Shown: positions 56,446 to 64,000 of the stretch, piece after piece | Layout of the letters: each line of letters starts with the position of its first letter | Position numbering within the stretch: the first letter of the stretch is position 1 | Assembly (NCBI RefSeq): GCF_001639745.1 | Contig: NZ_LTAX01000002.1 | Coordinates: 124,001 to 188,000, forward strand | Length of the DNA stretch: 64,000 nt | Source: Marinomonas gallaica | GTDB lineage: Bacteria; Pseudomonadota; Gammaproteobacteria; Pseudomonadales; Marinomonadaceae | Direction: 5' to 3' | Translations under genes and position numbers: made by a program | The notes under the pieces: model-generated | What the model was told of the DNA's origin: nothing | Database searches by the model: none | The model's input: only the letters and a program-made list of their open reading frames with translations

Positions 56446-56976
56446 ATGAAAAAGATACTGTGCGTTGCCACCTTAGCAACGTTATTAAGCGCATGCTCTA
56501 ACTCAGATTGGCGTACCGCAAGTCGTGAACCAGCAGGGATAGCGCCGGCACCAGATCAGGAGCCTGAAGCGGTCATCGAAGTGTACGGTGCTGACGCTTT
56601 CAGCTGGCGCGGCTGGTTTGCAGTGCATACTTGGATCGCCACCAAAGAAGCCGACGCATCAGAATACAAAGTCCACGAGGTGGTTGGTTGGCGTGTAAAA
56701 CGCGGACAGCCGGCGCTCTACAGTTACATGACCACTACACCCGACCGATACTGGTTTGGCGCAAAGCCTGAAAAAATCTTATCGATAAAAGGCGAGAAAG
56801 CCGCCGAACTGATTCCAAAAATAGACCAAGCGGTACAGGAGTATCCTTGGAAAAACGACTACACTGTCTTCCCCGGCCCCAACAGCAACACCTTTCCAGC
56901 TTGGGTCGGTTTACAAGTGCCAGAACTTGAACTCGATTTACCCTTTAGCGCCATTGGCAGTGGCTACGCAAACTAG
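56446..56976 (+). CDS. DUF3750-type lipoprotein
   Basis: This 176-residue predicted lipoprotein has the lipobox LLSAC after a short signal (MKKILCVATLATLLSAC). The mature part resembles DUF3750: EVYGADAFSWRGWFAVHTWIA, VHEVVGWRV, the YPWKNDYTVFPGPNSNTF stretch with likely catalytic-looking polar residues, and LPFSAIGSG. ATG at 56446 has GGAG upstream; an in-frame start at 56401 lies in the terminator hairpin and is rejected. Function is unknown. Confidence 0.8.
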   Translation: MKKILCVATLATLLSACSNSDWRTASREPAGIAPAPDQEPEAVIEVYGADAFSWRGWFAVHTWIATKEADASEYKVHEVVGWRVKRGQPALYSYMTTTPDRYWFGAKPEKILSIKGEKAAELIPKIDQAVQEYPWKNDYTVFPGPNSNTFPAWVGLQVPELELDLPFSAIGSGYAN

Positions 56977-57052
56977 CGTAGCCTTTCCAACGGTTACAAT
57001 GCGACCCTTTTTCTACTTCTATTGACGAAAAACCGCGTTCTGTTTTACAAAA

Positions 57053-57071
57053 CATAACGATAACCGTTACT
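57053..57071. promoter_or_regulatory. Fur-box-like sequence upstream of the TonB receptor gene
   Basis: CATAACGATAACCGTTACT matches 13 of 19 positions of the Fur consensus GATAATGATAATCATTATC. It lies about 50 bp before the start of a siderophore-receptor-like gene, where a Fur site would be expected. Confidence 0.6.
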
Positions 57072-57121
57072 ATTCTCACCAACTTTAACAGTAACAAATA
57101 ACTCTAGGTGAGGAATCCCCT

Positions 57122-59230
57122 ATGCGCTACTCTCTCTCGATGCCGTTTGGTATCGCTGTGTTACCGTTCGCTTTAACAATTACATCAGCCGCCATCGCTG
57201 ACACTCAATCCATTCAACTTGAGCCGATCGCCATTGAATCAAGTCGTATGAACACCGAAAAAGGTAATAACGTCCAAGTCGTTACCGTCATCACACGAGA
57301 ACAAATCGAGCAACAGATGAGTGTTAGCTCAGACAGTTCACAAGTGCTGTCTAACTTACTTCCGGCCTATGCGCCCAATACGCAGAAACTAAATAACAGC
57401 AGCCAGACTTTCCGCGGTCGTTCTGTCCTATATATGGTCGATGGCGTGCCACAGTCCAATCCCATCCGCGAAGGAAGTCGCTCGGCGCATACCATTGACC
57501 TAGCCATGGTAGAGCGCATTGAAGTGATTCATGGTGCTAGCGCGATTCATGGTTTAGGGGCTACAGGGGGTATTATTAACTTCATCACCAAGTCGAATCG
57601 TTCCGACAGCCTAAAGCAGAACATCAATGCTCAACTGACCATGCCAACCGAAGGCCTTGACGGTGATACCCTGTCTTATAAAGTGGGCTACCAAGCACAA
57701 GGGGCGAAAGGCAACTGGGATTACTTAGTTGGCCTAACACGTGAAACACAGGGCATGTATATCGATGGTAATGGAGATTACGTAGGCTCAGCCACGGTTC
57801 GAGGTGACATCCAAGATTCCGACAGCTACGACGCGTTTGGTAAAATAGGCTACTGGTTCAATGACGATCAAAACCTAGAATTTGAACACAACCGCTACGA
57901 ACTCGAAGGGCAAATGAATTACCGTGGTGTTTCGGGTGACCGCGACAATGGCATTGCGACCAGCTCCATCGAAGCTCGCCCCGAAGGAAAAGCGCCGTTT
58001 AACGAAGTTAAAACAACGAGCCTAGTGTATACCGACACAGATATAGCAGGTATGGAGCTTAAAGCGCAGGCTTTTCATCAAGACTTTAAAGGCCGTTACG
58101 GGGCCAGTACATCGGGGAGTTTCCAAGACCCAAACACCTCAGAAACCATCTATGATCAATCGCAAAATGAATCTAAAAAAATTGGCGCTAAAATTAGCTT
58201 AACCAAAGATGGCCTGCTGGATAACCGCCTTAAAGTCGTGACAGGATTGGATGTACTGCAGGACACCACCAGTCAAAAGCTGATCCTAACAGATCGCACT
58301 TATGTGCCGGAGACCACTTATCAGAACTACGCTCCCTTTGCTCAGTTTGAACTGCAAGCGAATGAGCGCCTTGTGTTACAAGCCGGTGCACGCTATGAAA
58401 AAGCTAAGCTCGATGTAGACACTTATCAAACCGTCGCCGCCCGTAATGGCGTCACCGTTAATGGCGGACAACCAGAATTCGAAGACGCCGTTTACAACGC
58501 GGGTGCCGTCTTTAAATTAACCCCTTCCGTCAGTGTGTTCGCAAACTATTCACAAGGCTTTGGTATGCCGGATGTCGGTCGAGTGCTACGTGGTGTGAGC
58601 GTTGCAGATCAGGACGTTGACACCCTGATTGATCTCTCGCCGATCATCACTGACAACTACGAGGCCGGTGTACGCTATAACAAGCAAAACCTTGATTTCG
58701 AAATAAGCTATTACGAAAGCAACTCTGACTTAGGCAGCCGTATTGTTGAAAACAATGGGTTGTATACGGTCAGCCGCGAGAAGAAAGAAATCCAAGGGGC
58801 TGAGGCTACTCTCGGTTTAGCCCTAACAGAGCAACATCGTCTGGAGGCTGGTTACTCTTATATCAAAGGTAAATCCGATCGTGACGACGATGGTTCAGTG
58901 GATACTAAGCTAACTGGTGCAGAGATTCCACCGAACCGCCTACGTCTTGCTTGGACGGCTAACTGGAACAATAAACTGTCCACTATGTTACAAGCCAATC
59001 ATGCCTTTGACCGTGATTTCGATGACAACGAGTTAGAATTTGACGGCTACACACTCGTTGACGCATCAATGGGCTATCAGCTTCCTGTAGGCCGCTTAAA
59101 TGTATCTGTTGCGAATCTCCTGAACGAGGACTACTTCACGTACTACTCGCAGAGTGCTTATAAAAATGATGACTTTTACTTCAAAGGTCGCGGTCGTACC
59201 GTTACCTTGGCGTACGGTTTAGAGTTCTAA
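57122..59230 (+). CDS. TonB-dependent outer-membrane siderophore receptor
   Basis: This 702-residue receptor has a signal peptide (about 1-27), a TonB-box/plug region (VQVVTVITREQIEQQM, LYMVDGVPQ, VERIEVIHGASAIHGLGATG) and a 22-strand barrel ending in an aromatic residue (LAYGLEF). It should import a ferric chelate across the outer membrane. A Fur-box-like site precedes it and a FecBCDE-type ABC operon converges on it, so ferric siderophore or ferric citrate uptake is likely. GAGG eight bases before the ATG sets the start. The ligand cannot be named. Confidence 0.92.
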   Translation: MRYSLSMPFGIAVLPFALTITSAAIADTQSIQLEPIAIESSRMNTEKGNNVQVVTVITREQIEQQMSVSSDSSQVLSNLLPAYAPNTQKLNNSSQTFRGRSVLYMVDGVPQSNPIREGSRSAHTIDLAMVERIEVIHGASAIHGLGATGGIINFITKSNRSDSLKQNINAQLTMPTEGLDGDTLSYKVGYQAQGAKGNWDYLVGLTRETQGMYIDGNGDYVGSATVRGDIQDSDSYDAFGKIGYWFNDDQNLEFEHNRYELEGQMNYRGVSGDRDNGIATSSIEARPEGKAPFNEVKTTSLVYTDTDIAGMELKAQAFHQDFKGRYGASTSGSFQDPNTSETIYDQSQNESKKIGAKISLTKDGLLDNRLKVVTGLDVLQDTTSQKLILTDRTYVPETTYQNYAPFAQFELQANERLVLQAGARYEKAKLDVDTYQTVAARNGVTVNGGQPEFEDAVYNAGAVFKLTPSVSVFANYSQGFGMPDVGRVLRGVSVADQDVDTLIDLSPIITDNYEAGVRYNKQNLDFEISYYESNSDLGSRIVENNGLYTVSREKKEIQGAEATLGLALTEQHRLEAGYSYIKGKSDRDDDGSVDTKLTGAEIPPNRLRLAWTANWNNKLSTMLQANHAFDRDFDDNELEFDGYTLVDASMGYQLPVGRLNVSVANLLNEDYFTYYSQSAYKNDDFYFKGRGRTVTLAYGLEF

Positions 59231-59248
59231 ACCTACGTCTTTAATACC

Positions 59249-59287
59249 TAAAAAGCGCCCATTCGCTTAACGAATAGGCGCTTTTTT
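59249..59287. terminator. Bidirectional terminator between the receptor and the ABC operon
   Basis: AAAAAGCGCC and GGCGCTTTTT arms with an inner ATTCG / CGAAT pair around CTTAA form a long hairpin with one bulged pair. A-rich and T-rich ends make it work for both converging transcripts. Confidence 0.9.
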
Positions 59288-60061
59288 ATTTCGTTGCAAA
59301 CGCAGAGGCAATGGACAGTTATTACAAAACTCCTGCGGTTCCGTCGCACGATAATAATAACAACAAGTACGACGTATACGCACAGGCTCCGCCACATGCT
59401 CAAGCTGTGTAAACGCCGCATCAAACTCAGCAATTGGGTTTGTCTCTAGACCAAAAACCGCACTCGCATCGGGCGACAGCAACCACGCATAATCCGCTTG
59501 CGCCAACGCCCGCTGACTGCCTTCCAAGCCAGGCAGAACACGTCGCTCATAAATACTGAACACACGTACCGCTACATTTTCCCAAAGGATCCGCTTCGGC
59601 GAACGGGTAAGGCGGTGAAATATTTCGACCAGCGGCGTTAAATGCTCAGCAAATGCTTGCTGCAGTACGAGTGTACGCCAAGCCGAACGATCAGCACACA
59701 AGGGTGTTATGTGAATGCTTTTTAGCGGCAATGTAGACTGCCAAATACGATCTTTCAGACGATAGTCAAACTGACATAGAGAAAGGGAAACGTCCAAGCC
59801 CTTATCAAAACGGGACATGGCATAAAGTGTCGGGGCCAAAACTAGAAAGGCCAAGCGTTTAATGGTTAACGACGCCGCGACTTTAATGTTTGGCGCCCCC
59901 AAAACGGGCGCAATCTGCTCCAGCACCGCCAAGCAGTGATCATCATCGAGTAGTTGTGCCGCATCGATACGAGAGCCAAACGTCTCATCCGGCGAAGACA
60001 ACGACAAGCCATAGGCCTGCAATGCTTGCCATTCTTCCGCCGTAAAGGTTCCTTTAACCAA
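59267..60061 (-). CDS. FhuF-like siderophore-iron reductase
   Basis: This cytoplasmic protein of about 264 residues belongs to the FhuF-like reductases, which release iron from ferric siderophores. The C-terminal cluster motif CC-x11-CNNC binds a [2Fe-2S] centre. The start is taken as TTG at 60061, giving an eight-base overlap with the ATPase gene and the same junction layout as between the two permease genes. Longer in-frame starts would run deep into the ATPase gene. It is the last gene of the iron operon. Confidence 0.82.
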   Translation of the reverse strand: MVKGTFTAEEWQALQAYGLSLSSPDETFGSRIDAAQLLDDDHCLAVLEQIAPVLGAPNIKVAASLTIKRLAFLVLAPTLYAMSRFDKGLDVSLSLCQFDYRLKDRIWQSTLPLKSIHITPLCADRSAWRTLVLQQAFAEHLTPLVEIFHRLTRSPKRILWENVAVRVFSIYERRVLPGLEGSQRALAQADYAWLLSPDASAVFGLETNPIAEFDAAFTQLEHVAEPVRIRRTCCYYYRATEPQEFCNNCPLPLRLQRNKKAPIR

Positions 60062-60866
60062 GCTTACGCCCCTTACCAAATGGAATGCACATGGGCGTTC
60101 CAAATAATGGGTCTTGCGTGATATGACATTCCATATCAAACACGCTTTTCACCATGTCGAAATTCAAAATATCTTCTGGTGCTCCTTGGCAGAATACCTT
60201 GCCCTGCTTCACGGCCACCATTTGCTGGGCATACCGACACGCTAAGTTCAAATCATGCAATACCATTAAGATCGTCGTATTTTGCGTTTGATTCAGCTCA
60301 AACAGCAAATCCAGTATCTCGATTTGGTGGGTTAAATCTAGATAAGTCGTTGGCTCATCCAGCAGCAGAATTTCGGTATCTTGTGCCAAGGCCATCGCGA
60401 TCCAAGCTCGCTGACGCTGACCACCAGATAAAGCTTCAATAGGACGCGCGGCAAAGTCTTGCATATTGGTGTCATGCAGCGCCTTTTGTACCAGCTGTTC
60501 GTCCTGTTCTGTCCAACTTTGCAGCCAATTCTGATGTGGGTAACGCCCTTGGCGCACCAATTGCTCAACCGTCAGCCCTTCTGGGGCGGTCGGCCCTTGA
60601 GGTAAGATCGCCAGCTTGCGAGCCACGGCTTTTCCAGACTGCTCTAACAAATTTTGATCGTACAACAATACCTCGCCAGAACTGGGTTTTAGCAAACGTG
60701 CCAACGACTTCAGTAACGTCGATTTACCACAGCCGTTCCCCCCCACTAATACTGTAATTTGATTTGGCTCAATGGCCAGGTTTAAGTCATCAATGATGAT
60801 GGTTTTATCGTACCCAAGCGTCAGCTTTGCGCAGCGCAATGGCGAGACATTCGACGGAGTAGTCAT
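60054..60866 (-). CDS. Iron-siderophore ABC transporter ATP-binding protein (FecE/FepC type)
   Basis: This 270-residue ATPase powers the FecCD-type permease pair. Walker A is GGNGCGKST near 43, the Q-loop is in LAILPQGP, the signature is LSGGQRQRAWIAMAL, Walker B is ILLLDEPTTYLDL and the switch His is in VLHDLNLA. It is typical in length for the family. It starts 14 bases after the second permease gene stop and overlaps the reductase gene by eight bases. Confidence 0.95.
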   Translation of the reverse strand: MTTPSNVSPLRCAKLTLGYDKTIIIDDLNLAIEPNQITVLVGGNGCGKSTLLKSLARLLKPSSGEVLLYDQNLLEQSGKAVARKLAILPQGPTAPEGLTVEQLVRQGRYPHQNWLQSWTEQDEQLVQKALHDTNMQDFAARPIEALSGGQRQRAWIAMALAQDTEILLLDEPTTYLDLTHQIEILDLLFELNQTQNTTILMVLHDLNLACRYAQQMVAVKQGKVFCQGAPEDILNFDMVKSVFDMECHITQDPLFGTPMCIPFGKGRKLG

Positions 60867-60880
60867 AACGCGTTGCTCAC

Positions 60881-61909
60881 TTAAAATCGTTGTCGATATA
60901 GCAGAAAAATAAAAAATGGAGCGCCAATAGCAGACACAAACACACCGGCAGGAATGTCCAACGGTTGAAAGAGCGTACGCCCAATTAGATCCGCCAACAT
61001 CACTAACGATGCGCCAATCATCGCGGTAGCAGGCATCAATAAGCCAAAACTACGTGTCACTAAACGGCGCGCGATGTGCGGTGCAATCAAGCCAACAAAA
61101 CCCACAGCGCCCGCATACGCCACAGCCGGAGCGGCCAACAAAACACTCAAACCAAGCAAAACTAAACGCAAGCGCTGCACCGAAATACCTAGCCCAGTGG
61201 CTAACTGATCACCGAGCTCTTGTGCATTGATGCGCCGCGCTAGACACAGCGTCAACGGCATACTGACCAACAACCAAGGTGCCAATGCACGCACATCATG
61301 CCAATCGCTTCCGTACACACTGCCGGTTAGCCAAATATACGCCGTGATACTGGTTGCTGTTGAACTGACAGCAATCAACAGCGTCGTCACCGCGCCCATG
61401 GCCGCAGACACGCCAATCCCAACTAAGATCAAACGCATGGGCGTCACGCCATTGCGCCATGCCAATACGTAAATCGCCAATGCCGCGACCAGCGCACCCG
61501 CGATGGCGAAGACAGGTAACCACCCCATGCCTAACCCAGCAAACAATGATAGAAACGTCACAGCGGCGGCGGACGCACCGCTGGTAATGCCAATAATATC
61601 GGGCGATGCCAACGGATTGCGGATCATTGACTGCAACACCAAACCGGACACCGCCAAGGCCGCTCCAACCATGGCCGCCATCAACAAGCGCGGCAAGCGC
61701 AAAACTTCCACCACAAAAGCAAACTCGCTGCTAGACTCCGATAAGAATGTTGCCAAAACGTCTCTCGGCATGATCAAAGTATCTCCCAGACACAGTGATA
61801 CCCACATCACCAACAACATCACCATCGTAATCAGTATCAACGCCAACAACGCTTGGTATGGCACCGAAAAGGACCCCCAACGCTGGCGAACCACCCATTG
61901 CTTAGCCAT
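60881..61909 (-). CDS. Iron-siderophore ABC transporter permease 2 (FecCD family)
   Basis: This 342-residue inner-membrane permease has about nine to ten spans. Family motifs are LRLPRLLMAAMVGAALAVSG, QSMIRNPLASPDIIGITSGA and GAVGFVGLIAPHIARRLV. ATG at 61909 is chosen: AGGGG lies seven bases upstream and it overlaps the preceding permease gene by eight bases (ATGGCTAA). It is paired with permease 1 as a heterodimer. Confidence 0.94.
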   Translation of the reverse strand: MAKQWVVRQRWGSFSVPYQALLALILITMVMLLVMWVSLCLGDTLIMPRDVLATFLSESSSEFAFVVEVLRLPRLLMAAMVGAALAVSGLVLQSMIRNPLASPDIIGITSGASAAAVTFLSLFAGLGMGWLPVFAIAGALVAALAIYVLAWRNGVTPMRLILVGIGVSAAMGAVTTLLIAVSSTATSITAYIWLTGSVYGSDWHDVRALAPWLLVSMPLTLCLARRINAQELGDQLATGLGISVQRLRLVLLGLSVLLAAPAVAYAGAVGFVGLIAPHIARRLVTRSFGLLMPATAMIGASLVMLADLIGRTLFQPLDIPAGVFVSAIGAPFFIFLLYRQRF

Positions 61910-62915
61910 GTTTACGCCCCTTACGTGCCAAATAAATAAAGAACGGGGTACCAATCAGAGCCGTCACTACGCCAATAGGCACTTCTTCTGGTGCCAACAC
62001 AAAGCGACTGACCACATCCGATAACAGCAGTAAGCTGGCACCCCAGACGGCCGCCAGTGGTATTAACCATTTATGATCATTCCCTACAAACGCCCTCACC
62101 ATGTGCGGAACCACCAAGCCAATAAAACCGATATTCCCTGCCAAAGCGACGGATATACCAGCCAAACCAATAATCAGCACGCTGAGCGCGACTTTTAGCA
62201 ACAGGGTATTTTGCCCAAGCCCTTTGGCAACATCGTCCCCAGACAGCAAAATATTAATATGGGGCGACAACAGCAACGCCACAAAAAGCCCCGCACCAAG
62301 ATAAGGTAAAATGGGTAATATCGTGTCTAATTCACGACCAGAAACTGAGCCTGCCACCCAAAACAAGACGCTGTCCAAGCCTTCTTGCCCGATCACCAAT
62401 AACCCCTGAGTGAAAGACATAAACAACGCACTGATCGCCGCACCGGCCAAGACAATACGCACGGGAGATAGGCCATCGTGTCCCATTGAACCTAAACCAT
62501 AAACCAATGCACCGGCCAGTGAAGCCCCCACAAACGCGATCCAAATGTAGTCGTTAAGGGTTGTGACCGAAAAAACTTGAGCGAACAAAACAATGAAAAA
62601 GACAGCGCCCGCATTCACGCCAAAGATCGCAGGCGAAGCTAGAGGATTTCGCGTCAGCGTTTGCATCAATACGCCCGATACCGCCAACGCAGCCCCGACA
62701 GCACAAGCCACAATCGCCCGCGACATGCGAGTAGTATGAATGATCACATGATCAATAGAATTCGGATCGTACTGCCAGAAAGCATCCCAAACACTGTGAA
62801 GCGGAACTGTGTATTGCCCAAAGGCCACACTGACCACAAAACTTAGCAGCAGTACGAGCAATGAAAGCAGCACAAGCCCAGATCGTAAGCCAACTGCTTG
62901 ATAGGAAATCAACAT
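61902..62915 (-). CDS. Iron-siderophore ABC transporter permease 1 (FecCD family)
   Basis: This 337-residue permease carries the same fold and motifs as its neighbour (TRMSRAIVACAVGAALAVSG, LTRNPLASPAIFGVNAGA, GNIGFIGLVVPHMVRAFVG). The two permeases are clearly related and arose by duplication. The ATG lies two bases after the binding-protein stop. Confidence 0.94.
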   Translation of the reverse strand: MLISYQAVGLRSGLVLLSLLVLLLSFVVSVAFGQYTVPLHSVWDAFWQYDPNSIDHVIIHTTRMSRAIVACAVGAALAVSGVLMQTLTRNPLASPAIFGVNAGAVFFIVLFAQVFSVTTLNDYIWIAFVGASLAGALVYGLGSMGHDGLSPVRIVLAGAAISALFMSFTQGLLVIGQEGLDSVLFWVAGSVSGRELDTILPILPYLGAGLFVALLLSPHINILLSGDDVAKGLGQNTLLLKVALSVLIIGLAGISVALAGNIGFIGLVVPHMVRAFVGNDHKWLIPLAAVWGASLLLLSDVVSRFVLAPEEVPIGVVTALIGTPFFIYLARKGRKHG

Positions 62916-62917
62916 AA

Positions 62918-63859
62918 TCAGCTCGCAGGCGTTAGATGATAAAGCTCAGACAACTCATCCAACATCAGGTTGGCGCCTAAAATACCGCCAGAGAGTATCC
63001 AATTCACAAAGTTAACTTGGTACACCTGACCGTTTCGAGGGGCTTTTAATACTTGCCATAAAGGGTGCTGACGCCAATCATCGTAGTTTTGCTGTACCGC
63101 CCCATCTTCTTGATCAAACAACACAAAGAACACATCAGCGTTAATGCTCGGCAGTGCTTCTTTGGTTTTTAGTTTTATCCCCCAGCCCTTATGCTCTGGT
63201 ATAGGCGATGTAAAACCAATATCTCTTAATACCGCACCTGGAAAACTTTCGTCTAGGTATATACGCATGTGATCGGCACGGGCATTTAGGATCGACGCCG
63301 TTAGCGGCCACTTTTTCTGCTGCGCGCTGAGCTGCTTACGAAAATCTGCCGTACGTGCTTGCCACGCCTGCCACCGTTTTTCGCCTTCAGCTTGATGCCC
63401 CGTCGCTTCAGCCACCAACGCTAACGAACGCTGAAAATCGTACACGGTGTCCGCCATTACTGTAGGCGCAATTTGTGACAACTGACCGTAAATTTTCTCA
63501 TGACGGAGTCTAGCACCAATGATCAAATCCGGTTTGAGACGTGCGATGGCTTCCAAATTCGGCTGCGTTTCAAGACCAACGACCTCAGCGCCTTTTAAAT
63601 CATCGCGCAAATAGTGGTAGATAGGTTTCTGTGCCCACGACTCCACTACCCCAACAGGCGTAATCCCTAACGCCACGGTAGAATCTGTTGCGCCTTGATA
63701 TAAGGTGACCACTCGCTGAGACGAGACAACTTCAGTGTCCCCCATCGCATGCGACACGACAATATTACTGGCCAACGCGTGGCCTTGAAGCCCTAACAAA
63801 AAAGAAAGACAGACGCCCAGAATTGGACGCTCAACACAACGCTTTAGAAAGGAGCTCAT
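62918..63859 (-). CDS. Periplasmic iron-siderophore-binding protein (FecB/FepB-type)
   Basis: This 313-residue type III binding protein has a signal peptide of about 30 residues (ending GHALA). The domain shows VVTLYQGATDSTVALGITPVGVVESW and LEAIARLKPDLIIGARLR, typical of FecB and FhuD relatives. ATG at 63859 is used because the signal peptide begins there; an in-frame start at 63955 would place coding sequence over the Fur-box-like site. It is the first gene of the operon and delivers ferric chelate to the permeases. Confidence 0.92.
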   Translation of the reverse strand: MSSFLKRCVERPILGVCLSFLLGLQGHALASNIVVSHAMGDTEVVSSQRVVTLYQGATDSTVALGITPVGVVESWAQKPIYHYLRDDLKGAEVVGLETQPNLEAIARLKPDLIIGARLRHEKIYGQLSQIAPTVMADTVYDFQRSLALVAEATGHQAEGEKRWQAWQARTADFRKQLSAQQKKWPLTASILNARADHMRIYLDESFPGAVLRDIGFTSPIPEHKGWGIKLKTKEALPSINADVFFVLFDQEDGAVQQNYDDWRQHPLWQVLKAPRNGQVYQVNFVNWILSGGILGANLMLDELSELYHLTPAS

Positions 63860-63904
63860 ACGATGGCCTAGAAAAGGTGAATTGTTACAAGAGATATTCG
63901 TTAT

Positions 63905-63923
63905 GTTAATGATAACAAATATC
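63905..63923. promoter_or_regulatory. Fur-box-like sequence upstream of the iron ABC operon
   Basis: GTTAATGATAACAAATATC matches 15 of 19 Fur consensus positions and lies about 45 bp before the binding-protein start. It is the better of the two Fur-like sites in the window and supports iron repression of the operon. Confidence 0.75.
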
Positions 63924-64000
63924 ATATTCAACAACTCACCCGTATATCTAGCCACTAACCCTCGAATAGAGCGTGATTAGGCAAGTTTACGCTGGGCGTG

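Noticed and set aside
63860-63955. Longer N-terminus for the iron-binding protein
   Set aside because: It would put a non-signal-like extension before a good signal peptide and would overlap the best Fur-box-like site.
63956-64000. Start of another gene at the right edge
   Set aside because: The last 45 bases show no start codon with ribosome site or recognisable coding sequence.

Overview
The window reads as a chromosomal segment of a marine gammaproteobacterium, most likely Marinomonas or a close relative in the Oceanospirillales. This is inferred from gene content and order (mrcA facing a pilus-assembly remnant, then aroK-aroB-damX-gltB), the large number of cyclic-di-GMP and chemotaxis proteins, TRAP and ugp transporters, and moderate base composition. 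No phage, integrase, insertion sequence, CRISPR array or RNA gene was recognised.

Layout. 1-10.7 kb is a conserved housekeeping block: gltB (cut by the window edge), damX, aroB, aroK and a shrunken pilNOPQ-type set on the minus strand, with mrcA (PBP1A) divergent. 10.7-17.4 kb is a minus-strand glycerol-3-phosphate operon (ugpB-A-E-C-Q, a DeoR/GlpR-type regulator, a HAD phosphatase). Its binding-protein gene ugpB is broken by an in-frame amber codon and a 17-bp tandem duplication, and possibly a lost start codon. Upstream lies an array of three 22-bp operator-like repeats. 17.4-18.4 kb holds two membrane proteins. 18.5-25.7 kb is a plus-strand catabolic operon: a LysR regulator, a D-glutamate-cyclase-family protein, a three-gene TRAP transporter and 5-oxoprolinase PxpABC. 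It looks built to import 5-oxoproline or D-glutamate and make L-glutamate.

25.8-32 kb encodes a coupled signalling set: a periplasmic binding protein, a TorS-like hybrid kinase with two receivers and an HPt domain, and a REC/HD-GYP phosphodiesterase. 32.1-34.4 kb is ahpC-ahpF. 34.5-49.3 kb is mixed: MAPEG protein, LysR/PhyH dioxygenase pair, DUF3465 protein, chemoreceptor, GAF-EAL protein, phytase-like esterase, LRR-protein kinase, EamA exporter, membrane AraC regulator, DUF805 protein, MFS exporter and a GcvR-like ACT protein. A short decayed copy of the LRR-kinase 3' end sits on the other side of the esterase gene. 49.5-56.3 kb is a second c-di-GMP set (REC-GGDEF-EAL regulator, BvgS-like kinase, GGDEF-EAL protein).

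57-64 kb is an iron module: a TonB receptor on the plus strand converging on a minus-strand operon for a binding protein, two FecCD-type permeases, an ATPase and a FhuF-like reductase. Fur-box-like sequences precede both units and a shared bidirectional terminator separates them.

The most notable items are the multiply damaged ugpB with its operator array, the binding-protein/TorS-like/HD-GYP triad, the reduced pilus set, the kinase-gene fragment, and a translational-coupling motif used at two junctions of the iron operon.
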